Origin: Clostridiales bacterium
GTDB taxonomy: Bacteria > Bacillota > Clostridia > Lachnospirales > Lachnospiraceae
Length of the DNA: 36,904 nt
NCBI GenBank assembly: GCA_029006795.1
Contig: JAQXGQ010000176.1
Location: 1 to 36,904 of the forward strand
Reading direction: 5' to 3'
Under the pieces are notes generated by a model. The model was given only the letters and a program-made list of their open reading frames with translations, was not told the DNA's origin and made no database searches. Both the position numbers and the translations under genes were made by a program. The first letter of the stretch is position 1. The number at the start of each line of letters is the position of its first letter. Positions 17,757-26,140 of the stretch are shown piece by piece.

Positions 17757-19427
17757 ATGGGAGAGAAGATGATTACATTAACGATTTTGGGAGAGGAAAA
17801 ACAGTATCCTTCCGGCATTTCTTTTCGGCAGATTACAAAGGAGTATCAGTCACAATTTCAGGATGACATTGTACTGGTGCTCTATAATAACCGGCTGAGA
17901 GAACTCGCAAAAACGGCACAGAAAGATGGAAACGTGGAAATAATTACAACTGCCGATAAAACCGGACGAAAAGCCTATCGGAGAAGTGTGACGCTGTTAA
18001 TGCAGAAAGCAGTCCATAATCTGTGGGGAGAGGAAAAGGTTACGGTTCATGTGATGTATTCCATCGGACAGGGTTATTATTGCGAACTTGTAAAAGATGG
18101 CAGTGTGACAGAAATAACTGAGGAAATGGCAGGTGCGCTAAAGCAGGAGATGAAACGTCTGGTGGAAGCGGATATTGCCATTGAAAAAGAGAGTATGAAT
18201 ACGGATGATGCAGTGGCGCTGTTCCGGGAACTGGGGATGAAAGATAAAGAAAAATTATTTCGTTACCGTCGCAGTTCAAGAGTAAATATCTATAAAATAG
18301 ACCATTATAAGGATTACTTTTATGGATTTATGGTGCCTTCTACCGGATATCTTAAGTATTATGATGTGACTTTGTATGAGGATGGTTTTGTGCTGCTGTT
18401 TCCTTATAAAAATACAAGAGAAGTGGCAGAATTTCAGCCTTCTAAGAAGCTGTTTTATACTTTGAAACGTTCAAGAGAATGGGGCAAAATGTTAGAAATT
18501 GATACGGTGGGAGCATTAAATGATGCTATAGCTGCCGGAAAAATGCAGCAGATTATTTTAACCCAGGAAGCATTGTTTGAGGAGCGTATTGGTCAGCTGG
18601 CGGAGACAATCGTAAAGTCTGAAGGGAAAAAATTTATTATGATTGCAGGCCCCTCATCCTCAGGAAAAACGACATTTTCCCATCGACTGTCTATCCAATT
18701 GGCGGCAAAGGGATTAAAGCCCCATCCATTTCCGTTAGATGACTATTATGTGGACAGAGAATTTTGCCCCCGGGATGAAAACGGGAATTTTGATTTTGAG
18801 TGCTTGGAATCTTTAGATGTGGAACTGTTTAATCACGATATGAATGAGCTGTTGGCAGGGAAAAAAGTCGACCTTCCGATTTTCAATTTTAAAACAGGAA
18901 AGCGTGAATACAAGGATAAGATTATGCAATTAGGAGAAGATGATGTGCTTGTGATTGAGGGCATACACGGCCTTAACGACAAATTATCCTACACTCTGCC
19001 GGCAGAGAGCAAGTTTAAAATTTATATCAGTGCGCTGACCCAGTTGAATATTGATGAGCACAACTGCCTACCTACTACAGATGGAAGAATGATTAGGAGA
19101 ATTGTGAGAGATGCCAGAACCCGTGGAACTTCCGCAAAGGAGACTATTGCAATGTGGGATTCTGTGCGCAGGGGAGAGGAAAAATATATTTTCCCATTCC
19201 AGGAAGGCGCGGATGTGATGTTTAATTCTGCGTTAATCTATGAATTAGCAGTACTCAAACTTTATGCGGAACCACTATTGTTTGCCATTGATAAAGACTG
19301 CCCGGAGTATTTAGAGGCGAAGCGGCTTTTAAAATTCCTTGACTATTTTCTTCCGATGCCAAGTGACGGAATTACCCAGAATTCTATTATCAGGGAGTTT
19401 ATTGGCGGTTCCTGCTTTAACGTGTAG
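17757..19427 (+). CDS. nucleoside kinase with N-terminal TGS / ThrRS-like (SAD-type) region and C-terminal uridine kinase-like domain
   Basis: TGS-like ITLTILGEEKQYPSGISFRQITKEY; P-loop MIAGPSSSGKTTFSHRL; VIEGIHGLNDKL. Confidence 0.88.
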   Translation: MGEKMITLTILGEEKQYPSGISFRQITKEYQSQFQDDIVLVLYNNRLRELAKTAQKDGNVEIITTADKTGRKAYRRSVTLLMQKAVHNLWGEEKVTVHVMYSIGQGYYCELVKDGSVTEITEEMAGALKQEMKRLVEADIAIEKESMNTDDAVALFRELGMKDKEKLFRYRRSSRVNIYKIDHYKDYFYGFMVPSTGYLKYYDVTLYEDGFVLLFPYKNTREVAEFQPSKKLFYTLKRSREWGKMLEIDTVGALNDAIAAGKMQQIILTQEALFEERIGQLAETIVKSEGKKFIMIAGPSSSGKTTFSHRLSIQLAAKGLKPHPFPLDDYYVDREFCPRDENGNFDFECLESLDVELFNHDMNELLAGKKVDLPIFNFKTGKREYKDKIMQLGEDDVLVIEGIHGLNDKLSYTLPAESKFKIYISALTQLNIDEHNCLPTTDGRMIRRIVRDARTRGTSAKETIAMWDSVRRGEEKYIFPFQEGADVMFNSALIYELAVLKLYAEPLLFAIDKDCPEYLEAKRLLKFLDYFLPMPSDGITQNSIIREFIGGSCFNV

Positions 19428-19476
19428 AGATGCTAGGGAAAAGAAGATAAAAAGAGTTGCAGGGTGAAAAATAGTC

Positions 19477-19505
19477 TTGCGAAAAAATAAGAAAGCGTGT
19501 ATAGT
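19477..19505 (+). promoter_or_regulatory. rnpB promoter
   Basis: TTGCGA - 17 nt - TATAGT about 20 nt upstream of the RNA. Confidence 0.65.
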
Positions 19506-19525
19506 AATTGACACAGTGATAAATT

Positions 19526-19887
19526 AAGTAGGACAAATGATCGCGGCCCGGTTTTACCGGGGTGAGGAAAGTCCGGGCTTCACAGGGCAGGATGCCGGAT
19601 AACGTCCGGTAGAGGCGACTCTAAGGATAGTGCAACAGAAATATACCGCCACAGACATCCGCTTGCGGGTGTCTGCGGTAAGGTTGGAAGGGCAGTGTAA
19701 GAGACTACCGCCTCTCTGGTAACAGAGAGGGCATATGTAAACCCCATCCGAAGCAAGACCGAACAAAAGCGTTGACGTGGCCCGCTAGCTTTAGGTAGGT
19801 TGCTTGAGGTGACTGGCAACAGTCATTCTAGATAGATGATCATTCGTTGCGAAAGCAGCTGACATAACCCGGCTTATCGTCCTGCTT
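19526..19887 (+). ncRNA. rnpB: RNase P RNA
   Basis: Universal motifs GAGGAAAGTCCGGGCTTCACAGGGCAGGATGCC, GGATAGTGCAACAGAAATATACCGCC, TAGGTTGCTTGAG, ACATAACCCGGCTTATCG; P1 ends pair (AAGTAGGAC/GTCCTGCTT). Confidence 0.97.
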
Positions 19888-19908
19888 AGTTTCAATATGA
19901 TAAAACTA

Positions 19909-19947
19909 AAAAAAAAGAAAGTCCGCAGTGCGTACTTTCTTTTTTTG
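19909..19947 (+). terminator. terminator downstream of rnpB
   Basis: AAAAAAAGAAAGT ccgcagtgcgt ACTTTCTTTTTTT. Confidence 0.8.
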
Positions 19948-19995
19948 GTAATTCTAACCAAAATCTAAAATGTTTCTTAAAAGACAATAGGGGTG

Positions 19996-20024
19996 TTGAC
20001 GTTGCGTTCTTTTGGGCTTACCAT
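19996..20024 (+). promoter_or_regulatory. putative promoter for the zinc ribbon/DUF5685/DnaJ cluster
   Basis: TTGACG - 17 nt - TACCAT. Confidence 0.5.
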
Positions 20025-20054
20025 AGAATGTAAATACGAAAGGACGTAAATGCT

Positions 20055-20462
20055 ATGAGAGAAAAAATTCAGCGCTTTATGATGGGAAGATACGGAGTAG
20101 ATGATTTGGGAAGATTGCTCAGCGGGACAGTGTTAGGCTGCCTGGTGATTTCCATGTTTTCTTTTCTGGTGCCTGTACTTGCAATTTTTTACTGGATAGG
20201 GATAGCACTGATGATATATAGCTTTTTTCGGATGTTTTCCCGGAATACTTCGAAGCGTTATGCAGAGAATCAGAAGTTTTTAAATTGGCGGTATCAGGGA
20301 ACGGTAAAGCGAAATCAGGCAAAGACACGTTTTGCCCAGAGAAAAATATACCGTTTTTACAAATGTCCGCAGTGCAGCCAGAAGGTGCGGGTGCCTAAGG
20401 GAAAAGGCAGAATCTGCATTACCTGTCCGAAATGCAGGACGGAATTTGTAAAAAAGAGCTGA
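20055..20462 (+). CDS. membrane protein with C-terminal zinc ribbon, unknown function
   Basis: Hydrophobic segment LSGTVLGCLVISMFSFLVPVLAIFYWIGIALMIYSFF then CPQCSQKVRVPKGKGRICITCPKCRTEF. Confidence 0.8.
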   Translation: MREKIQRFMMGRYGVDDLGRLLSGTVLGCLVISMFSFLVPVLAIFYWIGIALMIYSFFRMFSRNTSKRYAENQKFLNWRYQGTVKRNQAKTRFAQRKIYRFYKCPQCSQKVRVPKGKGRICITCPKCRTEFVKKS

Positions 20463-20477
20463 TAAAGGAGAATTTTT

Positions 20478-21341
20478 GTGTTTGGATATATCAATATCAA
20501 TCAAAAAGAATTGTCAGAGGAAAATAAAAAAGCATATCAGGCATATTACTGTGGATTGTGTAGAAGGTTAAAAACGAATTGTGGCGCAAAGGGACAGATG
20601 CTTTTAAATTATGACATGACATTTCTTATTGTTCTTCTTACCGGACTGTATGAATTGGAAAATGAAACTTCGGAGGTTATCTGTGCACTGCATCCAACTA
20701 AGAAGAGAACAGTATGGATGAATAAGGCAACAGATTATGCTGCGGATATGAACTTGATTTTAGCTTATCATAACCTGATTGATGACTGGAAGGATGATAA
20801 GGCTTATCCTAAAAAGGCATTAGCCAAAATGTTGGACAAGGATTATAATCGTATTAAGTCAAAATATCCGAGACAGGTTAATGCCATTGAAACCTATATG
20901 TGTAAGACTGAAGAGGTAGAAAAGCGACAGGAGAGCAATTTGGATCTGGTTGCAGGACTTACCGGAGAGATGCTTGGCGAGGTATTTTGCTGGAGAGAAG
21001 ATGAATGGACAGAGGAACTTCGCACACTTGGTTTTTATATGGGGAAATTTGTTTATTTGATGGATGCTTACGAGGATTATGATGCGGATGTGGCGAAAAA
21101 TGCTTATAATCCGCTTGCCTTTGTGAGAAAGGAACAGGAGCAGGATTTAGATACATGGTGCAAACTGCTTTTGACGAGTATGATGTCAGAATGCGCAAAG
21201 TCTTTTGAGCGGCTGCCAATTCTGATGCACGCAGATATTTTGAGAAATGTATTGTATTCCGGGGTCTGGACGAAGTATGAGTACTTGCAGTTGAAGAAAC
21301 GGAAAACAGAAGAGAAAACAAAAAAGAAATCGCGTAAATAA
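20478..21341 (+). CDS. DUF5685-like protein
   Basis: MFGYININQKELSEENKKAYQAYYCGLCRRLK...C..HPTKK...DYAADMNLILAYHNLIDDWKDD; family name recalled, not searched. Confidence 0.78.
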   Translation: MFGYININQKELSEENKKAYQAYYCGLCRRLKTNCGAKGQMLLNYDMTFLIVLLTGLYELENETSEVICALHPTKKRTVWMNKATDYAADMNLILAYHNLIDDWKDDKAYPKKALAKMLDKDYNRIKSKYPRQVNAIETYMCKTEEVEKRQESNLDLVAGLTGEMLGEVFCWREDEWTEELRTLGFYMGKFVYLMDAYEDYDADVAKNAYNPLAFVRKEQEQDLDTWCKLLLTSMMSECAKSFERLPILMHADILRNVLYSGVWTKYEYLQLKKRKTEEKTKKKSRK

Positions 21342-21354
21342 TGAGGTTTGACTT

Positions 21355-21987
21355 ATGATAGATCCTTATCAGGTGCTTGGTGTGTCGAGAGGTGCCTCCG
21401 ATGAAGAAATAAAAAAAGCATATCGTGCGTTAAGTAGAAAATATCATCCGGATGCTAATGTGAATAATCCGAACCGCGAACAGGCGGAAGAACGTTTTAA
21501 GGAAGTACAGCAGGCATATGACCAGATTATGAAAGAAAAGCAGCAGGGAAGCAGTTATGGCGGAGGTTATAATCATGCCGGTGGCTATAGTTATGGGGGG
21601 AATCGCAGCTATAGTCAGGGAGAAGATTCTCCGCAGATGCAAGCAGCTGCTAACTATATTGCTAACCGTTGTTATTCGGAGGCATTGAATGTATTAAACA
21701 ATATCCCGTTTGCAGAGCGCCATGCAAGATGGTATTACTATAGTGCTATGGCGAACCAGGGAGTCGGAAATAATATCATGGCGAAGGAACATGCGTCACG
21801 GGCAGTAGAGATGGAACCAAGCAATATGGAATATCGCCAGTTTTTACAACATTTAGAGTATGGTGGCACATGGTACACCAATATGGGCAGCAGTTATGAG
21901 CGTCCTTACTCAAGTGCCGGAAGCTGGTGTCTTAGTATGCTGTTTTTAAATATGCTTTGTAACTGTTGCTGCTGCAGACCTTTCTAA
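21355..21987 (+). CDS. DnaJ-domain protein with TPR-like C-terminal region and Cys-rich tail
   Basis: J domain [33 protein letters not shown] (HPD motif); [30 protein letters not shown] (TPR-like); tail CNCCCCRPF. Confidence 0.88.
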   Translation: MIDPYQVLGVSRGASDEEIKKAYRALSRKYHPDANVNNPNREQAEERFKEVQQAYDQIMKEKQQGSSYGGGYNHAGGYSYGGNRSYSQGEDSPQMQAAANYIANRCYSEALNVLNNIPFAERHARWYYYSAMANQGVGNNIMAKEHASRAVEMEPSNMEYRQFLQHLEYGGTWYTNMGSSYERPYSSAGSWCLSMLFLNMLCNCCCCRPF

Positions 21988-22016
21988 AAACATAAAAGAA
22001 TTGCACTTTGTAGTAT

Positions 22017-22045
22017 TCACTTTTTTGGGGAAATATGGTACAATA
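22017..22045 (+). promoter_or_regulatory. putative promoter of the PilZ gene
   Basis: TTCACT - 17 nt - TACAAT in ttcacttttttggggaaatatggtacaat. Confidence 0.5.
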
Positions 22046-22102
22046 GTACTGTCTTGAGGACTGAAAGAGACATGGATGTTGATGTATGACGGAGGAGAAG
22101 CT

Positions 22103-22438
22103 ATGGAAGAGCGCAGAAAAAGTGTAAGGACAGAACTCAAAGCTGAGTTGTTATTAGAGCGTATTGATGAGAAGCGGGGGGAAAAAATCAATATTAATAT
22201 TTCGGATTTGTCAAAAACGGGAATTGGTTTTTCCTGCGAAAAAGCGTTAAAAATAGGAGCGGTTTATGAGTGTTATCTTACCATATGGACGAAAGAGGTG
22301 CTTCATGTGGTAATTGAGATTGTAAGAGAGAGAAGAGAGCCGGATGGTTTTCACTACGGCGGTGAATTTATCGCATTGAGTGATGCAGATGCGGCGAGGA
22401 TTTCTATATATCAGACATTTGAAGAATACAAAGCATAA
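22103..22438 (+). CDS. PilZ-domain protein (putative c-di-GMP receptor)
   Basis: ERRKSVRTELKAELLLERI...ININISDLSKTGIGFSCEKAL...GGEFIALSDADAARI; RBS GGAGGAG before ATG 22103. Confidence 0.82.
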   Translation: MEERRKSVRTELKAELLLERIDEKRGEKININISDLSKTGIGFSCEKALKIGAVYECYLTIWTKEVLHVVIEIVRERREPDGFHYGGEFIALSDADAARISIYQTFEEYKA

Positions 22439-22441
22439 AAA

Positions 22442-22474
22442 ATGGGATGGTGTGTAAAGCCATCCCATCTTTTT
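22442..22474. terminator. bidirectional terminator between the PilZ gene and pyrI
   Basis: ATGGGATGG tgtgtaaag CCATCCCAT CTTTTT between convergent genes. Confidence 0.85.
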
Positions 22475-22910
22475 AACGTCTGTTTGGATTGGTGTACTTC
22501 TCCTCACAGTATTTGCAACGGTAAATTTCTTTTTCTGCATCGGTCAGTACAAAAATCTGGTCTAACTCCTGCTCGATGGAGGTGATGCAGCGTGGATTTT
22601 TACAGCGAATGACATTTTTTACCTGTTTAGGCAGGTGCAGTTCTTTTTTGGAAACGATGGAATTATCCTGAATGACATTGACGGTAATATTATGGTCAAT
22701 AAAACCTAAGATGTCTAAATCTAAGGATTCGACAGGACACTCTACTTTTAAAATGTCTTTTTTTCCCATTTTGTTGCTTTTGGCATTTTTAATAATGGCA
22801 ACGGTACAATCAAGCTGGTCTAATTTTAAGTCGTGGTATAGCTGCAGACTCATACCTGGCTGGATATGGTCTAATACGAAACCTTCCTGAATTCCACTGA
22901 TATTTAACAT
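22473..22910 (-). CDS. pyrI: aspartate carbamoyltransferase regulatory subunit
   Basis: MLNISGIQEGFVLDHIQPG...; C-terminal zinc-site cysteines (CKNPRC...CKYC); adjacent to pyrB. Confidence 0.95.
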   Translation of the reverse strand: MLNISGIQEGFVLDHIQPGMSLQLYHDLKLDQLDCTVAIIKNAKSNKMGKKDILKVECPVESLDLDILGFIDHNITVNVIQDNSIVSKKELHLPKQVKNVIRCKNPRCITSIEQELDQIFVLTDAEKEIYRCKYCEEKYTNPNRR

Positions 22911-22953
22911 AGTATTTTACTCCTTTTTACCTGATAAAAACTGTGTGGTAGTG

Positions 22954-23874
22954 CTATTCTACATTGATTTCAAGCAGGGTCAAAATCAATGCCATGCGCA
23001 CATAGACGCCATATTGTGCTTGTTTGAAATAAGCGGCTCTGGGATCGTCGTCCACCTCCACGGAGATTTCGTTGACACGGGGAAGCGGGTGGAGTACTAA
23101 CATATCTTTTTTGGCTAACTCCATTTTTGATTTTGTTAAAACATAGAAGTCCTTTAAACGAATGTAATCTTCTTCATTGAAGAAACGTTCTTTCTGAACT
23201 CGGGTCATGTAAAGAATATTAAGCTCCGGCATAGCATCCTCTAATCGTTCTACTTCGGTAAACGGAATATTGTTTGCGCGAAGCACATCTTCTCTTATAT
23301 AGCTTGGTATCCGTAATTCTTCGGGTGAAATCAGTACAAAACGGATGCCCGGATAGCGGATTAAAGCGTTGATTAAAGAGTGGACGGTACGTCCGAATTT
23401 TAAATCACCGCAGAGACCGATAGTCATATTGTCAAGGTGTCCGCTCAAAGAACGAATAGTGAGTAAATCTGTCAAAGTCTGAGTCGGATGCTGATGACCG
23501 CCATCACCGGCGTTGATTACGGGAATAAGGGATTTCTGGGAGGCTACAAGAGCTGCACCTTCCTTTGGGTGACGTATAGCACAGATATCTGCATAGCAGG
23601 AAATAACACGAATCGTATCGGAGACGCTTTCTCCTTTTGCTGCGGAACTAGAATCCGCACTGGAAAAACCTAAAACAGAACCACCAAGATTTAACATGGC
23701 AGCTTCAAAACTAAGTCTTGTTCTTGTACTTGGTTCATAAAAGCAGGTGGCGAGCTTTTTGCCGTCACATGCGTGAGCGTACTTTTCCGGGTACTTCTCG
23801 ATATCGTTGGCAAGGTCTAGAAGCTTGTCTAACTCATCGACGGAGAAGTCCAATGGGTTCATTAAATGACGCAT
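22954..23874 (-). CDS. pyrB: aspartate carbamoyltransferase catalytic subunit
   Basis: [60 protein letters not shown] before ATG 23874. Confidence 0.97.
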   Translation of the reverse strand: MRHLMNPLDFSVDELDKLLDLANDIEKYPEKYAHACDGKKLATCFYEPSTRTRLSFEAAMLNLGGSVLGFSSADSSSAAKGESVSDTIRVISCYADICAIRHPKEGAALVASQKSLIPVINAGDGGHQHPTQTLTDLLTIRSLSGHLDNMTIGLCGDLKFGRTVHSLINALIRYPGIRFVLISPEELRIPSYIREDVLRANNIPFTEVERLEDAMPELNILYMTRVQKERFFNEEDYIRLKDFYVLTKSKMELAKKDMLVLHPLPRVNEISVEVDDDPRAAYFKQAQYGVYVRMALILTLLEINVE

Positions 23875-23916
23875 ATAATCCTCCTTAAACAGTATAGCCA
23901 TACAGGCATTTTTTTT

Positions 23917-23945
23917 ATCATATAATAATCATTGGACAATTTCAA
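23917..23945 (-). promoter_or_regulatory. pyrBI promoter
   Basis: Minus strand TTGAAA - 17 nt - TATGAT. Confidence 0.6.
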
Positions 23946-23972
23946 GATAGCAAATAATTTACGTTATATTGT

Positions 23973-24006
23973 CGAAAAAACAGCTTATTTTCAGATAGTT
24001 TTTTCG
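23973..24006 (-). terminator. possible terminator overlapping the 3' end of the 23991-24386 gene
   Basis: Arms CGAAAAAAC / GTTTTTTCG, AT-rich. Confidence 0.35.
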
Positions 24007-24386
24007 TGAACAAGAATGCGTTCAAATAGCAGTCCTGCCGCCATCCAAAGAGGTGCATAATCTAGCCGGATGACACCGTTTACGTTGGTTTTGGCATCAC
24101 TGTAATCCCAGGGACAGAGATGATATTTTCTTAAAAAGATACCGCTTAAATACTCAAAAGAAAAAATGCCAAGAGTATAGATACTTCCCCGCATCAAAAC
24201 AGGCTTTTCCTTGATGAGTTTATACAGCGGAGAGATAATTGCCGCCATTCCGTAAATGGGAAACATCCAAAGAGAGGTCTGTCCAATCATACGTTTGTCA
24301 TGTTTTAAAAGAGAACCTGCGGAGGTAAACAGTATTTCCATGCACCACCCGGTCAGTCCGCAGATACAAAAATTTTTCCCTAGCAT
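23991..24386 (-). CDS. putative membrane protein, CmpB-like 'ABC transporter permease' family
   Basis: GWCMEILFTSAGSLL...WMFPIYGMAAIISPLY...YTLGIFSFEYLSGIFLRKYHLCPWDYSDAKTNVNGVIRLDYAPLW. Confidence 0.75.
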   Translation of the reverse strand: MLGKNFCICGLTGWCMEILFTSAGSLLKHDKRMIGQTSLWMFPIYGMAAIISPLYKLIKEKPVLMRGSIYTLGIFSFEYLSGIFLRKYHLCPWDYSDAKTNVNGVIRLDYAPLWMAAGLLFERILVHEKTI

Positions 24387-24503
24387 AGAGATGTCCTTTC
24401 CTGGTTGTTAAGAGGATAATTGTGTCCATTAGTCCTGTTAGTATTTGCGGAATTTTATAAATTATGTATTGACAACGGGGTAAATAAAAAAAGATAGGAT
24501 AAC

Positions 24504-24532
24504 TTGTAAAAATAAAGAAACTGGCATATAAT
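24504..24532 (+). promoter_or_regulatory. promoter upstream of the murE-like gene
   Basis: TTGTAA - 17 nt - TATAAT. Confidence 0.6.
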
Positions 24533-24559
24533 AAAAAAAGTGTATTCTAAGGAAGCAGA

Positions 24560-26113
24560 ATGCAGTTAAACAGGCTATTAGAGCATATTACATACGAAAG
24601 CGCACATGGAAATCTAAGGCTTCCCGTAAGGGATATCTGTTATCATTCGAAGGGGGCGGGAGCGAACTTTTTGTTTGTCTGTATCAGGGGACAAAAATCC
24701 GATGGGCATGACTATGTGTTTGCCGCCATACAAAAAGGTGTTTCCGCTGTTGTGGTGGAGAAAGCATCCGTGATTTATAAGGGTACGGAGCAGTTCCTTT
24801 GTACCAAATCAGGATGTTTTTGTTTTGAAGAAATCATACATAAATACGGTGTGGCAGTTATTGTGATGAAGGATGGCAGGAAGGCGTTAGCGGAACTTTC
24901 CGCAGCTTTTTTTGATTACCCTGCAAGAAAATTAAAAATGATTGGCATTACCGGTACAAAGGGTAAAACCACCACCGCTTTTTTGACGGCAGGGATACTG
25001 CGGGAAGCGGGATTTCGCCCCGGTATGATAGGAACTGTCTGGATTGACAACGGAAAAGAAAAGATAACTGCGAAACATACCACCCCGGAGAGTTATGAGT
25101 TGCAAAGATACCTTGCGGATATGGTGGGAAATGGGTGTGACTGCTGTGTAATGGAGGTTTCTTCGCAGGGTATCAAAATGAACCGCACAGACGGGATTTA
25201 TTTTGATATCGGAGTATTTTTAAATATTGAGCCGGATCACATCGGAACAGGGGAGCACGCCTCTTTTATAGAATATCTTTACTGTAAGAGCAGGCTGCTG
25301 CAGCAGTGCCGTATCGGCATTGTCAATCAGGATGATCCGAATGCACATAAAATACTCTGGGGACATACCTGTCTGGTGGAGACTTTCTCCGGTAAGGCAG
25401 ATATATCGGAAACTGCCGAAACCGTGGCAGAACATGTGGAATTTTATATGGAGGATGGAAAATTATACAGCCGATTTCAGGTGAAAAGAGGCAGAGAACA
25501 TTTTACCTTACAAATGCAGCTGCCGGGGATGTTCAATGTCTACAATGCTTTAGCTGCAGTTTCCATCGTCTCGCATTTTGGCGTGGAACGAAGACAGATA
25601 GAGAGAGCACTTCGCAGACAGGTGATACCCGGACGCTGTGAAAATGTAGGGATTTCCGGGGAATATGTATTTCTAATTGATTATGCCCACAATGAAATGA
25701 GTCTTCGAAATCTTCTTACGACACTGCGGCAGTTTCAGCCGGAGAGACTGATTGTGATTTTTGGCTGTGGCGGCAATCGCTCAAAATTTCGGAGAAACCG
25801 GATGGGGGAGACTGCCGGACGGTTAGCGGATTTATCAATTCTCACTTCGGATAATCCCAGATGGGAAAATCCGTTGGACATTTTAGATGATATTGAAGAG
25901 GGAATCAGAGAAACGAAAGGGGCATATCTTAGGATTGCAGACCGTAAAGAAGCGGTAGAATTTGCCGTGAAAGAGGCAAAACGCGGTGACATCATTGTGT
26001 TAGCCGGAAAAGGACATGAGGGATATCAGGAAATAAACGGAATCAAATATCCTATGAGTGAATACGAATTAGTGGAGAGTGCAGTCAGAAAACAACGAAA
26101 AATAGGCAGATGA
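24560..26113 (+). CDS. murE: MurE-family ligase (UDP-MurNAc-L-Ala-D-Glu--2,6-diaminopimelate ligase-like)
   Basis: GITGTKGKTTTAFLTAGIL, TTPESYELQ, VMEVSSQGIKMNR, FGCGGNRSKFRR, TSDNPRWENP (DNPR motif). Confidence 0.87.
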   Translation: MQLNRLLEHITYESAHGNLRLPVRDICYHSKGAGANFLFVCIRGQKSDGHDYVFAAIQKGVSAVVVEKASVIYKGTEQFLCTKSGCFCFEEIIHKYGVAVIVMKDGRKALAELSAAFFDYPARKLKMIGITGTKGKTTTAFLTAGILREAGFRPGMIGTVWIDNGKEKITAKHTTPESYELQRYLADMVGNGCDCCVMEVSSQGIKMNRTDGIYFDIGVFLNIEPDHIGTGEHASFIEYLYCKSRLLQQCRIGIVNQDDPNAHKILWGHTCLVETFSGKADISETAETVAEHVEFYMEDGKLYSRFQVKRGREHFTLQMQLPGMFNVYNALAAVSIVSHFGVERRQIERALRRQVIPGRCENVGISGEYVFLIDYAHNEMSLRNLLTTLRQFQPERLIVIFGCGGNRSKFRRNRMGETAGRLADLSILTSDNPRWENPLDILDDIEEGIRETKGAYLRIADRKEAVEFAVKEAKRGDIIVLAGKGHEGYQEINGIKYPMSEYELVESAVRKQRKIGR

Positions 26114-26140
26114 GAAATGCAGTGGGGCATGGAGGTAAAC

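Noticed and set aside
19554-19819. Minus ORFs 19554-19766 and 19580-19819
   Set aside because: They are antisense to the conserved RNase P RNA; open frames are incidental.
23875-23972. PyrR-type attenuator or T-box upstream of pyrBI
   Set aside because: Only a simple promoter and short leader are visible; no anti-terminator/terminator pair or PyrR-like loop found.
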